Shown: positions 15,587-28,638 of the stretch, piece after piece | How positions within the stretch are numbered: position 1 is the stretch's first letter | Layout of the letters: every line of letters begins with the position of its first letter | Assembly (NCBI RefSeq): GCF_027158005.1 | Contig: NZ_JAPVLQ010000002.1 | Coordinates: 434,001 to 498,000 of the forward strand | From: Rhodococcus sp. H36-A4 | GTDB lineage: Bacteria; Actinomycetota; Actinomycetes; Mycobacteriales; Mycobacteriaceae | DNA length: 64,000 nt | Direction: 5' to 3' | Translations under genes and position numbers: made by a program | Notes under the pieces: model-generated | The model's database searches: none | Told to the model about the DNA's origin: nothing | Seen by the model: only the letters and a program-made list of their open reading frames with translations

Positions 15587-17905
15587 GTGGCCACCTATCT
15601 ATACCGAATCGGCAAGTTCGCTTACCGACGAAAAGGCATAGTCATTGCCCTGTGGCTCGCAATTCTGGTGCTGGCGGGCATCGGGGCGTCGACCCTTTCG
15701 GGGCCTACTGCCAACTCGTTCAATATTCCGGGCACGCCCGCGCAGTCGGCACTCGATCTACAGTCCGAGCGATTCGGCGACGCCGAAGACCCGTTGACAG
15801 CCGTCTCCGCGAACTACGTCTTCGCAGCGCCTGACGGTCAAAGCCTCGACACGCCTGCGTACACCGCAGCGATCGATGCCACCATCGCCGAGATCGACAA
15901 GATCGCCGACGTCGAGGCCTCGGTCAAGCCAGGCGGAGAGAAGCCGCTGGCCGGCCCGGTTGCAGGCAACAAAGCAATCGTCGACCAGTACAACGAACTC
16001 GCAGCCAAGGACGGCACCGCTCCCGACGTCGCGGCCGCCAACGCCGCAGCGCTGTCGCCGTTGAGCCCGGAGGGCAACATCGGCACGCTCGATGTCCCGA
16101 TCGTCACCGAGCTCGCCGACGTCACCGACGATTTGCGTACCGCACTCGACGATGCTGCTCGGCCGGCACGCGATGCGGGCCTCACCGTCGAACTCGGTGG
16201 CAGTGTCGCCCAGGATGCGTCCCCACCGGGCGGGACGTCCGAAATCGTCGGCCTGGCCGTCGCCGCTATCGTGCTGCTCATCATGTTCGGGTCGGCCGCC
16301 GCGGCCAGCCTTCCGCTGATCACTGCCATCGTGGGCATCGGTATCAGCAGCCTCGCCATCACCACCGCGTCCGGCTTCGCCGATCTGTCCTCGTTCACCC
16401 CGATTCTCGCGGTGATGATCGGCCTCGCGGTCGCCATCGACTACTCACTGTTCATTCTCGCTCGATATCGGCATGAGCTGACGCTCACCGATGATCGGGA
16501 GGAAGCCGTCGGACGCTCCGTCGGAACGGCAGGCTCGGCCGTCGTGTTCGCCGGCGCAACTGTGTTGATTGCGCTCGTTGCCCTGCGCGTCGTCGGGATT
16601 CCGTTCCTGTCGCAGATGGGTCTGGCCGCTGCCTTTGCCGTGTTCACTGCAGTGCTGATTGCGTTGACCTTCCTGCCCGCAATGCTCGGCCTCTACAAGG
16701 GCAAGGCTTTCGCAGGCAAGATCAAGTTCGTCAACACCACCGACCCCGAGGATCCGAACGCGACGCCCACCAACGGCCTTCGTTGGGCACGCTTCCTGGT
16801 CAAGCGCCCAGCTTTGGGTCTCATCGGCGGCATCGTGCTCCTCGGCGTCATCGCAGGCCCGACGACCGGACTCTCGCTCGCACTGCCGAGCATTGCCACG
16901 GCCGACCCGGCGACATCCGTGCGTAAGGCTTACGACCTCGAAGGTGAAGGATTCGGACCGGGCAAGAGTGGCCCGCTTCTGACCATCGCCGACGCCACCG
17001 ACGTGGCCGAGGACGATCGCACCGCTGCTTTCCAGAAGGTCGTCGACGCGATCTACGAACAATCCGATGTGTCCAACGCTCAGGTCATCGCGGTGAACGA
17101 GGCCGGCGATACCGCTCAGATCATCGTGACACCGTCCAGTGGGCCGAACAGCCAGGAAACCAAGGACCTCGTCGAGAACCTGAGGGCTGCGGAATCCGGA
17201 GTGAAGGAGAGCACCGGCGTCTCCTACGGCGTGACGGGTCAGACCGCACTCGAGATCGACGTCTCCGAGCGTTTACAGGACGCGTTGGTGCCGTACCTGG
17301 CAGTGGTGGTCGGACTGGCGTTCGTGCTGCTGATGCTGGTGTTCCGCTCGATTCTGGTGCCGTTGACGGCCACGATCGGCTTCTTGCTCAGCGTTCTCGC
17401 CACGTTCGGCGCCACGGTGTTCATCTTCCAAGAAGGTGGCCTGGGGTTGATCAGTAACCCGCAACCGATCGTGAGCTTCATGCCGATCTTCCTCATCGGC
17501 GTGGTGTTCGGGCTCGCGATGGACTACCAGGTGTTCCTGGTCTCTCGAATGCGCGAGGAGTACGTGCACGGCGCAACTGCGAAGGACGCCGTCGTGAACG
17601 GGTTCAAGTACGGCGCACGCGTCGTCACCTCCGCTGCCATCATCATGATCTCCGTGTTCGCGGCCTTCATGGCCGAACCGGACTCGTTCATCAAGTCGAT
17701 CGGCTTTGCCTTGGCTGCCGCAGTCTTCTTCGATGCATTCGTCGTCCGCATGGTCATCATCCCGTCGGTGATGGCGCTTCTCGGCGACAAAGCGTGGTGG
17801 TTGCCCAAGTGGCTCGACAAGATTCTTCCCGACGTCGACATCGAAGGTGCCAAGTTGAACGCAGCCAGGCCGAAGGCCAAGGAGGAGCAACCAGTCACGG
17901 CTTGA
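15587..17905 (+). CDS. MMPL family (RND) transporter
   Basis: 772 residues, GTG start. RND superfamily, MmpL type, with about 11-12 membrane helices in two homologous halves. The first helix is followed by an external loop (about residues 35-195), then five clustered helices including the proton-relay region VMIGLAVAIDYSLFIL; the second half repeats this with VVFGLAMDYQVFLVSRMREEY. Both GxxxDY motifs are intact. Mycolate bacteria use MmpLs to move lipids, siderophores or drugs across the membrane; control by the adjacent TetR favours drug or lipid efflux. Confidence 0.92.
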   Translation: MATYLYRIGKFAYRRKGIVIALWLAILVLAGIGASTLSGPTANSFNIPGTPAQSALDLQSERFGDAEDPLTAVSANYVFAAPDGQSLDTPAYTAAIDATIAEIDKIADVEASVKPGGEKPLAGPVAGNKAIVDQYNELAAKDGTAPDVAAANAAALSPLSPEGNIGTLDVPIVTELADVTDDLRTALDDAARPARDAGLTVELGGSVAQDASPPGGTSEIVGLAVAAIVLLIMFGSAAAASLPLITAIVGIGISSLAITTASGFADLSSFTPILAVMIGLAVAIDYSLFILARYRHELTLTDDREEAVGRSVGTAGSAVVFAGATVLIALVALRVVGIPFLSQMGLAAAFAVFTAVLIALTFLPAMLGLYKGKAFAGKIKFVNTTDPEDPNATPTNGLRWARFLVKRPALGLIGGIVLLGVIAGPTTGLSLALPSIATADPATSVRKAYDLEGEGFGPGKSGPLLTIADATDVAEDDRTAAFQKVVDAIYEQSDVSNAQVIAVNEAGDTAQIIVTPSSGPNSQETKDLVENLRAAESGVKESTGVSYGVTGQTALEIDVSERLQDALVPYLAVVVGLAFVLLMLVFRSILVPLTATIGFLLSVLATFGATVFIFQEGGLGLISNPQPIVSFMPIFLIGVVFGLAMDYQVFLVSRMREEYVHGATAKDAVVNGFKYGARVVTSAAIIMISVFAAFMAEPDSFIKSIGFALAAAVFFDAFVVRMVIIPSVMALLGDKAWWLPKWLDKILPDVDIEGAKLNAARPKAKEEQPVTA

Positions 17906-17914
17906 GTCGAGATC

Positions 17915-17985
17915 GGCCGAAGGTTGCCTCGTACACCCCGAAAAGTGTGGAGACTGTTCTATATGTGCACGAGTAACCTTCGGCC
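17915..17985. promoter_or_regulatory. long-armed inverted repeat before ABC operon
   Basis: Arms GGCCGAAGGTT / AACCTTCGGCC, extended by CTCGT / ACGAG after a small bulge, enclosing about 37 bases. The right arm ends 3 bases before the ATG of the next ABC gene. Could be an mRNA hairpin controlling translation or a terminator for the MmpL operon; no T-run is present. Confidence 0.45.
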
Positions 17986-17988
17986 GTC

Positions 17989-19715
17989 ATGCTGATTCCA
18001 CTGCTGAAGACCTATCTGGCCCCGTACAAGCGTTCGATTGCGGCACTGGTGGTGCTGCAGTTCGTGGCCACGGCTGCCTCGCTTTACCTACCGCGACTCA
18101 ACGCGGACATCATCGACAACGGCGTCACTCGCGGGGACACGGACTACATCGTGTCCACCGGCATGTGGATGCTGGGTGTCTCGCTTGTTCAGATCGTCTG
18201 CTCGGTCGCGGCCGTGCTCATCGGTGCGAAAGCTGCCATGGGTGCCGGTCGCGATCTGCGGAAGTCCATTCTGCATCGCGTCGGAACATTCTCGGCACGT
18301 GAAGTCGGGCAGTTCGGCGCGCCGTCGCTCATCACCCGCAACACCAATGACGTGCAACAGGTCCAGCTACTGATCGTCATGGGCTTCACCATTTTGGTGA
18401 TGGCGCCGATCATGTGTATCGGTGGGGTGGTGATGGCGCTTCGGGAGGACATCGGTCTGGCCTGGATCCTGCTGATCGCGGTTCCCGGACTGGCAATCTC
18501 GATGGGACTCATCGTCGTTCGCATGGTGCCGGGGTTCCGGTCCATGCAGATCCGTATCGACGCAGTCAACCGCGTACTCCGTGAGCAGATCACCGGCATC
18601 CGCGTCGTCAGAGCTTTCGTGCGTGAGCGATTCGAGATCGATCGATTCGCCGTCGCCAACGACTCCTTGACCGATGCCGCGCTTCGTGTCGGTCGGTTGA
18701 TGGCCCTCATGTTTCCGACAGTGATGCTGATCAGCAACGTGACCAGCGTCGCGGTGATCTGGTTCGGCGGCCATGCCATCAACGACGGAACCATGGAAAT
18801 CGGTTCGTTGACAGCGCTTCTCAGCTACATCATGTTGATCCTGATGTCGGTCATGATGGCGTCGTTCATCGCGATGATGGTGCCGCGGGCGTCGGTATGT
18901 GCCGACCGCATCAGCGAGGTGCTTGCCACCGAATCTTCGGTCGTACTGCCTGCCGCCCCCAAGGCGTTCGTGACGACGCCCGGCCGTGTCGAGCTGCGCA
19001 ACGCCGAATTCTCCTTTCCTGGAGCGCAATTCCCCGTACTGAGCGGTGTCGACCTCGTCGCCGAACCAGGCAAGGTCACCGCCATCATCGGCGGTACCGG
19101 ATCGGGTAAGACCACACTGATCAACCTGATCCCCAGACTCATCGACGTCACGGCGGGGCAGATCATGGTCGGCGGCGTCGATATTCGCGAACTGGACATC
19201 GACATCCTGAGATCGGAGATCGGCCTCATCCCGCAGAAGCCGTACCTGTTCTCCGGAACCATCGCCACCAACCTTCGATACGGCAAGTCCGATGCCACCG
19301 ACGAAGAACTGTGGGAGGCGCTCGAGATCGCGCAAGGTGCAGATTTCGTCCGAAAGATGCCGGACGGCCTCGAGACCGCCGTCGCGCAGGGGGGAACAAC
19401 CGTATCCGGTGGTCAGCGTCAGCGGCTCGCGATCGCACGGGCCCTCGTGCGACGTCCGAGCATTTACCTGTTCGACGACTCGTTCTCCGCGCTCGACCTC
19501 ACCACCGATGCCAACCTCCGAGGCGCGCTGAAACCCGTCATGAAGGATGCCTGCATGATCGTTGTTGCACAACGCGTCTCGACCATCGTCGACGCGGATC
19601 AGATCCTTGTGCTCGACGACGGCAGACCGGTTGGGCTCGGTACGCACGAAGACCTCGTCATCACGTGCCCCACCTACGCCGAAATCGTCGACTCGCAGCA
19701 TGCGGTGGCAGCATC

Positions 19716-19719
<4 letters not shown>
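17989..19719 (+). CDS. ABC exporter subunit A (degenerate-site partner)
   Basis: 576 residues. Six-helix ABC exporter membrane domain plus nucleotide-binding domain: Walker A GGTGSGKT, signature VSGGQRQR, Walker B YLFDDSFSALD, where Asp replaces the catalytic Glu. Its stop overlaps the GTG of the next gene (GTGA), whose Walker B is canonical, so the pair is a heterodimeric exporter like mycobacterial Rv1273c/Rv1272c. No Shine-Dalgarno is obvious, and a stable inverted repeat abuts the ATG, so translation may be regulated. Confidence 0.92.
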
Positions 19720-23582
<3,863 letters not shown>

Positions 23583-23585
23583 GGC

Positions 23586-24329
23586 TCAGGCCTGGTCCTG
23601 ATGCTCAGCTTTTTGTTCCATAGCTTGGGCGAGGTAGTCGCCGAGTTCGCGCCCGAGGTTCTCGTCGAGCGCTCGCGCGAGGGTCGCGTTCACCGAATGA
23701 ACGGCGAGCTCACGCATCTTGACCAGCATGTCCGCAGTGGCACCGACTTCATCGTCACCCGGCAGCCAGCCTTCGCCGTGCACGTCGGTGATGTGTTTCT
23801 TTGCGGTACCGATCATATCTTTGGCGATGCCGTCGACGGCGGCGTGAATGCGCTCGTGGACGTCGATGAGCTGACCGATCGTCAAACCGTACTCGGACAG
23901 TGACGAGAAACTTCCGAGGAGTTCCGGATCGGTGAAGACGCAGGTGTCGCCCTCGACTCGTGCAAGGCCGAGTGACTGTAGGCGCGTCAGTTGGCCACTG
24001 TCACCCAGGAATTCGTCGACGAGCGAGAGTGGAACCTCGACGGTGTCGTCCTTCGACCATTGCTCGGTTACTGCATTCTGCAAGCCGAGTACTTCGGCGA
24101 GATCCTTGCCGTTCTCCCAGCCGGTGATGAAGTCGCTGATATGGCTGGTGGTGAATCCACGTTGAAGAAGGAGATCGATGAGCCGCAATCGTGCGAGATG
24201 TGAGTCGTCGTAGATCCCGACGCGCCCGCGTTTCTCCGGCGGCTGAAGAAGTCCCCGCTCACGGTATGCCCGGACGTTACGGGAGGTCGTGCCCGCGGCA
24301 TGCGCAAGATCGTCGATCCGATATTCCAC
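23586..24329 (-). CDS. MerR family regulator
   Basis: 247 residues. N-terminal MerR helix-turn-helix (YRIDDLAHAAGTTSRNVRAYRERGLLQPPEKRGRVGIYDDSHLARLRLI) and a long helical effector domain with no paired Cys, so not a metal sensor of the classic kind. Transcribed with the downstream flavoprotein gene, its likely target. A GACTTC-N4-GAAGTC dyad lies in the upstream gap. Confidence 0.85.
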   Translation of the reverse strand: MEYRIDDLAHAAGTTSRNVRAYRERGLLQPPEKRGRVGIYDDSHLARLRLIDLLLQRGFTTSHISDFITGWENGKDLAEVLGLQNAVTEQWSKDDTVEVPLSLVDEFLGDSGQLTRLQSLGLARVEGDTCVFTDPELLGSFSSLSEYGLTIGQLIDVHERIHAAVDGIAKDMIGTAKKHITDVHGEGWLPGDDEVGATADMLVKMRELAVHSVNATLARALDENLGRELGDYLAQAMEQKAEHQDQA

Positions 24330-24377
24330 CGAAGATCCTTTCGCTTACCTGGCTGCTTTGTACACCGTAGCGCGGCT

Positions 24378-24393
24378 GACTTCTGCGGAAGTC
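24378..24393. promoter_or_regulatory. dyad in MerR/alkylsulfatase divergent gap
   Basis: GACTTC-TGCG-GAAGTC, 48 bases upstream of the MerR gene start. A candidate binding site for that regulator. Confidence 0.4.
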
Positions 24394-24460
24394 GATGCCT
24401 GTGACGAGTAGTTCTCGGTGGTATCGATCTCAGGTCACCCGAATGGTGTGAGGTGGAGAT

Positions 24461-24485
24461 CGTTCGAAGTTAGTACTGTCGAACG
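24461..24485. promoter_or_regulatory. dyad upstream of alkylsulfatase
   Basis: CGTTCGA-N11-TCGAACG, about 98 bases before the alkylsulfatase start. A possible operator distinct from the MerR dyad in the same 253-base divergent gap. Confidence 0.4.
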
Positions 24486-24582
24486 AGGTCCTGTTTCACT
24501 CTTCGGTCGCGACCGCACAGGTATGCCATCACCACGGTCGAGGTCCTACGGAAGCAGGAGACGGTCGGACCGAAAGGAAGCT

Positions 24583-26478
24583 ATGTCCACTGACACCGGC
24601 GCTACACCAACGGTGCGAGCCGTGCACGAAGACGCATTGCGCACCCTGCCCTTCTCCGACGAGCAGGACTTCGCGGATGCAGATCGGGGGTTTGTCGCTG
24701 CGCTACAGCCCGGCGCCATCACCGATGCTGCCGGGTCTGTTGTCTGGGACTGCGATTCTTTCGCGTTCCTCGAAGACGCGTGTCCACCGACAGTGCATCC
24801 CAGCTTGTGGCGTCAATCGCAGCTGTGCGCCAAACAGGGTTTGTTCGAAGTGTGCGATCGGGTGTACCAAATCCGAGGTCTGGATGTTTCGAATCTGACG
24901 TTGATCGAGGGTGACCGCGGGGTCATCGTCATCGATCCGCTGATCTCGGCGGAGACAGCAGCGGCAGGACTCGCTCTCTACCGGGCCCATCGCGGCGAAC
25001 GTCCTGTCACCGGTGTCATCATCAGTCACAGTCACATCGACCATTTCGGCGGTATCAAGGGTGTCACCACCGTGGAGGACGTCGAGGCCGGCCGGTGCCC
25101 GGTAGTGGCGCCTGCCGGATTCGTCGAACACGCTGTGGAAGAGAACGTCTATGCGGGAACAGCAATGGCTCGCCGTGCAGCCTATATGTATGGAGCTGCG
25201 CTACCGCGCAATCCTCTGGGGGCGGTGGGGGCAGGTCTTGGTTTGACGACGTCGACAGGTACACCGACGCTGATTTCGCCGACTGTCTCCATCGACCGGT
25301 CAGGTCATATGGAGACAGTCGACGGTGTGCGGATCGAATTCCAGCTCACACCGGGAACCGAGGCTCCGGCGGAGATGAACTTCTACTTCCCGGATCTGCG
25401 CGCCTTGTGTATGGCCGAGAATGCAACCCATACCCTGCACAATCTATTGACTCTGCGTGGCGCTCTCGTACGCGATCCGCATGTGTGGTCCGTATATCTC
25501 ACCGAGTCGATCAACCGGTATGCATCCACATCGGATGTGCTGTTCGCTTCACATCATTGGCCCACCTGGGGGACGGAGCGGCTGACCGAATTTCTGGCAC
25601 TCCAACGCGATCTGTACGGATATCTTCACGACCAGACGGTGCGGCGGATCAATCAGGGGTTGACGGGTACCGAGATCGCTGAAGAAATCGAGTTGCCTCC
25701 AGCCATAGCTCGCGCCTGGCACACCAGGGGTTACTACGGATCGGTCAGCCACAATGTCAAAGCCATCTACCAGCGGTACATGGGATGGTTCGAGGGCAAT
25801 CCAGCTTTGCTGTGGGAGCACACTCCCGTCGACTCCGCAGTACGGCACGTCGACTTCATGGGTGGTTCCGCGGAAGTGCTCCGGAAGGCGCGAGAGACGT
25901 TCGATAGTGGCGACTTTCGCTGGACTGCGCAGGTTTTGAACTATGTACTGTTCGCGGAGCCGGACAATTCCGACGCCCGTACTCTTCAGGCCGATACCTT
26001 CGAACAGCTCGGATTCGGCTGTGAGAACGGCACTTGGCGCAATTTCTACCTGATGGGTGCATACGAGTTGAGGCTTGGCAACGTCGGCACACCGATCGTC
26101 GCTGCTGCCCCCGACATACTCGGCGCGCTCACTGTCGGGCAGATTTTCGACGCCATCGCACTGCGTGTCGACGGGCCACGGGCGTGGTCGGCCGACATCG
26201 TGCTGGACTGGGACATCACGGACGAAGAGCTGGTCCACCGAACGGCGTTGCGTAACGGCCTTTTGGTTCACTTCGACCTTGATCACGATGCACCTCGAGG
26301 AGACACCGTTTTCCACCTGACCCGGCCTGACCTGATCGGTATATTGCTCGGCGGGATGGACCTCAGTGCAATGATCTCGGACGGAAAGGTACGCGTCGAC
26401 GGCGATCCGAGCCTGCTGGCGGAATTGGCAAGTTACCTCGACGCGCCCGATCCGAACTTTGCGATAGTGACGCCGTGA
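24583..26478 (+). CDS. type III (zinc) alkyl sulfatase, SdsA1/YjcS-like
   Basis: 631 residues. Hydrolyses alkyl sulfate esters such as dodecyl sulfate. Order of domains: metallo-beta-lactamase domain with SHSHIDHFGG and the second-metal region ENATHTLHNLLTLRGALVRD; dimerisation domain (GYYGSVSHNVKAIYQRYMGWF, then HVDFMGG); C-terminal SCP2-like hydrophobic-binding domain (LTVGQIFDAIALRVDGPRA). No signal peptide, so probably cytosolic unlike Pseudomonas SdsA1. ATG 24583 has AAAGGAAG upstream; earlier in-frame codons lie in the promoter gap. Likely serves sulfate-ester or surfactant use. Confidence 0.92.
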   Translation: MSTDTGATPTVRAVHEDALRTLPFSDEQDFADADRGFVAALQPGAITDAAGSVVWDCDSFAFLEDACPPTVHPSLWRQSQLCAKQGLFEVCDRVYQIRGLDVSNLTLIEGDRGVIVIDPLISAETAAAGLALYRAHRGERPVTGVIISHSHIDHFGGIKGVTTVEDVEAGRCPVVAPAGFVEHAVEENVYAGTAMARRAAYMYGAALPRNPLGAVGAGLGLTTSTGTPTLISPTVSIDRSGHMETVDGVRIEFQLTPGTEAPAEMNFYFPDLRALCMAENATHTLHNLLTLRGALVRDPHVWSVYLTESINRYASTSDVLFASHHWPTWGTERLTEFLALQRDLYGYLHDQTVRRINQGLTGTEIAEEIELPPAIARAWHTRGYYGSVSHNVKAIYQRYMGWFEGNPALLWEHTPVDSAVRHVDFMGGSAEVLRKARETFDSGDFRWTAQVLNYVLFAEPDNSDARTLQADTFEQLGFGCENGTWRNFYLMGAYELRLGNVGTPIVAAAPDILGALTVGQIFDAIALRVDGPRAWSADIVLDWDITDEELVHRTALRNGLLVHFDLDHDAPRGDTVFHLTRPDLIGILLGGMDLSAMISDGKVRVDGDPSLLAELASYLDAPDPNFAIVTP

Positions 26479-26514
26479 CTTCGAGTTGCGTGTCAGAAAG
26501 AATATCTACGCTGC

Positions 26515-28257
26515 TCAGTTATCGAGCTCCGTAAAAATACGGTCCGACAGTTCCTGGTTATCGATGCCGAGGATCTGGTTCCAGAAGTAGACCGCTTCTG
26601 GGCCGTAGGCGTGGCCGTGGCCGTACGGAACCTCGGCAGCGAACACCATGTCCAGGGTGACCTGCCAGAACGAGACAAACGGCACCCAGGTCATACCCTT
26701 GTCGATGTCTTCGCCGCGTGGCTCGTCGAGCCAGTCGGGTTTGTTGAGGAGCAGGCTCGGTGACCACCACACGATGGGATCGCTTGCATGCTGCCAGTAC
26801 ACGATGCGCGGCGAATCCCACTCGCCGAGCCCCGGTGCATCAAGGTCGGCGGGAGTCGAGGCAAAGCGTACATTTTCGCCACCGTAAACAACGGGCAGGA
26901 TTTCACGACTACCGGGATCTCGGGAATCGGTGATCTGCCGCCACTGCTCGGTGAAATTGGGGGTGCCGACGAATAGGGCGCCGTCAGTTCGGGCAATGAT
27001 GTCTTGGGCGCCGGAGAATGCATCCTGCGCGCCATACGAACCCAAGGACTCCCCGAACACCAATAGCTTGGGCCGCTGCTCAGGGGGTTGCTTGCTCCAC
27101 CGGGCGTACACCGCTTCGAACAACGCGCGCCCGGCAAGCTTGGGTGTCTTCCGATCCGCAAGGAATGCCAAGGGACTCGGCAGGAACGAGTACTGCATCG
27201 CCGCAATCGCAGAATTGCCGCCGGACAGGTATTCGAGTGATGCAGCCACATTCTGATTCACCCAACCACGCCCGGTGGTGGTGGCCACTGCAAGATACTC
27301 TCGATCGAACGCGCCGGTCCGGTCGAGCTCGGCGACAACATTGTCGGCAAGTGAGTCGACGACGTTTCGGCTCTCGTCGAGACCATCGGCGTCTACCGAA
27401 ACTCGACCGGCGTACACCCGGATCGGCTCGAGCGCAGCAGCTCCTGTAATTTCGGCGATTTGTGCCGCGTCCGGTCCGTCTGCCACGAACGTCCGGCCTT
27501 CACGCCCGAGCGAATCCCAGCTCTCGAGCGACTCCGGAGACCCTGAGCGTTCTGGCGAAGTAGGCTGAACCACTCCGTCGGCTGTGCCCTTGTCTGCTAC
27601 GGCGGCAGAACCATTGGCGATACGCGAAATTCCCGTCGAGAGAATGCCTTCGATCATGAGCACCACGATCACAGTTACGACGAGCGCACTGACGCCCAGC
27701 GCAATGGGTGCGGGTAGGAATCGATCGACGAATCGGTCGAGTAGGTGCACGAGCTGCCGAAGACCGCGTCCGATGAGTATGCAGAGCAGGAAGACCACTG
27801 CGCCGACGGCAAATACTCCAAAGTAGTCCCAGTTGCTGCCAGGCTCGATACCAACCAGTTCGCGGGAGATGTCCTGCCACCACGATCCGAGTACGAGAAA
27901 GGAGGGAATCACGACCAGAGCCACGATTCCGATCGTGATCCAACCGGCCCGCTGCCATCGCGGTGTCCACTGTCGGGTCAGCCCACATTTGTGGAGGAGC
28001 CAAAGAACCAGGACTCCTAAACCGTAGCCGATCGCCGCACTCACGCCGCTGGCAACAGCCTGGAGGCTCCAGGGGCGTGGTAGCAGTGACGGGGACATGG
28101 ACCAGCAGTAGAACGCCAGGGCGAATATCAAACCGATTGGACTGAACCTGGCCAGCCAGTGTCGAGCCCGTCCGAAGCGAACCTTGTTCGGTGGTTGGTT
28201 GTTTTCATCGAGGGGCGCGTGCTCGACGTTCGGAGCTTCTTCTGTGGAGGCGGGCAT
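26515..28257 (-). CDS. membrane alpha/beta-hydrolase (Abhydrolase_9 family)
   Basis: 580 residues. The N-terminal half has five or six membrane helices; the C-terminal half is a serine hydrolase domain with nucleophile elbow GESLGSYG and an INAR-like REILPVVYGGENVRF region. This two-part arrangement is the actinobacterial PF15420/PF10081 family, thought to be membrane lipases or cutinase-like enzymes. AGGGAG 8 bases before ATG supports the start. Convergent with the alkylsulfatase; only 36 bases between them and no terminator seen. Confidence 0.85.
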   Translation of the reverse strand: MPASTEEAPNVEHAPLDENNQPPNKVRFGRARHWLARFSPIGLIFALAFYCWSMSPSLLPRPWSLQAVASGVSAAIGYGLGVLVLWLLHKCGLTRQWTPRWQRAGWITIGIVALVVIPSFLVLGSWWQDISRELVGIEPGSNWDYFGVFAVGAVVFLLCILIGRGLRQLVHLLDRFVDRFLPAPIALGVSALVVTVIVVLMIEGILSTGISRIANGSAAVADKGTADGVVQPTSPERSGSPESLESWDSLGREGRTFVADGPDAAQIAEITGAAALEPIRVYAGRVSVDADGLDESRNVVDSLADNVVAELDRTGAFDREYLAVATTTGRGWVNQNVAASLEYLSGGNSAIAAMQYSFLPSPLAFLADRKTPKLAGRALFEAVYARWSKQPPEQRPKLLVFGESLGSYGAQDAFSGAQDIIARTDGALFVGTPNFTEQWRQITDSRDPGSREILPVVYGGENVRFASTPADLDAPGLGEWDSPRIVYWQHASDPIVWWSPSLLLNKPDWLDEPRGEDIDKGMTWVPFVSFWQVTLDMVFAAEVPYGHGHAYGPEAVYFWNQILGIDNQELSDRIFTELDN

Positions 28258-28575
28258 CTCTTGGCTCCCTGATCGATCGCGTTGGTGCTTGCCTCACAGT
28301 AGGCGAGTATCGGTAATCATACGGATCGAGGGGAAGGATGGCGTGGTTCGCCAGTCGGCCTTCGCTTTATGTCGGAATTGACGGCTGTCCTTTGTCGTTC
28401 CGAAGTCGGTCGAATTGTTGCAAAGTAAAGAATATTGGTTGCGGCGACCACGATAGTCGAGGATCTGGTGGTGATTCGAACGTCGCGAAAAGATCATGAA
28501 TTGTGACAATCAATTACTGCAGCTCGTATGGGGGGGCTGTGACCAGCGCTCGGTACGTATGGAATGCATAATCTA

Positions 28576-28602
28576 GCTTATCGGTTTGTTTAACCGATAA
28601 GC
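28576..28602. promoter_or_regulatory. strong palindromic operator before amidohydrolase
   Basis: Perfect 11-base arms GCTTATCGGTT / AACCGATAAGC with a 5-base spacer. It covers the -35 zone of the promoter whose -10 (TTATAT) is at 28625-28630, the geometry of a repressor site. No regulator gene is adjacent. Confidence 0.65.
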
Positions 28603-28624
28603 CCGGATATGACTGTTATCTGAG

Positions 28625-28630
28625 TTATAT
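28625..28630 (+). promoter_or_regulatory. -10 box, probably giving a leaderless transcript
   Basis: TTATAT ends 8 bases before the amidohydrolase ATG, which has no Shine-Dalgarno; transcription would start at or next to the ATG. Confidence 0.4.
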
Positions 28631-28638
28631 TCCTCGAC

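Larger units (their letters stand above)
28258..28638. other. 381-base non-coding gap, relatively AT-rich
   Basis: No open frame with coding character and no RNA gene seen. It is visibly richer in A/T than its surroundings in its right half. It holds the hydrolase promoter on the left, a small ATTG-TGA-CAAT dyad around 28499-28509, and the strong palindrome plus -10 box of the amidohydrolase on the right. Confidence 0.6.

Noticed and set aside
18367..19701. 444-codon minus-strand frame opposite ABC subunit A
   Set aside because: Asp/His/Arg-rich antisense shadow of a clear ABC gene.
24418..24582. extended N-terminus of the alkyl sulfatase
   Set aside because: Crosses the dyad and promoter gap; the ribosome site favours 24583.
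28258..28638. possible attachment site or mobile-element scar
   Set aside because: No integrase, transposase, tRNA end or flanking duplication is seen; only promoters and dyads.
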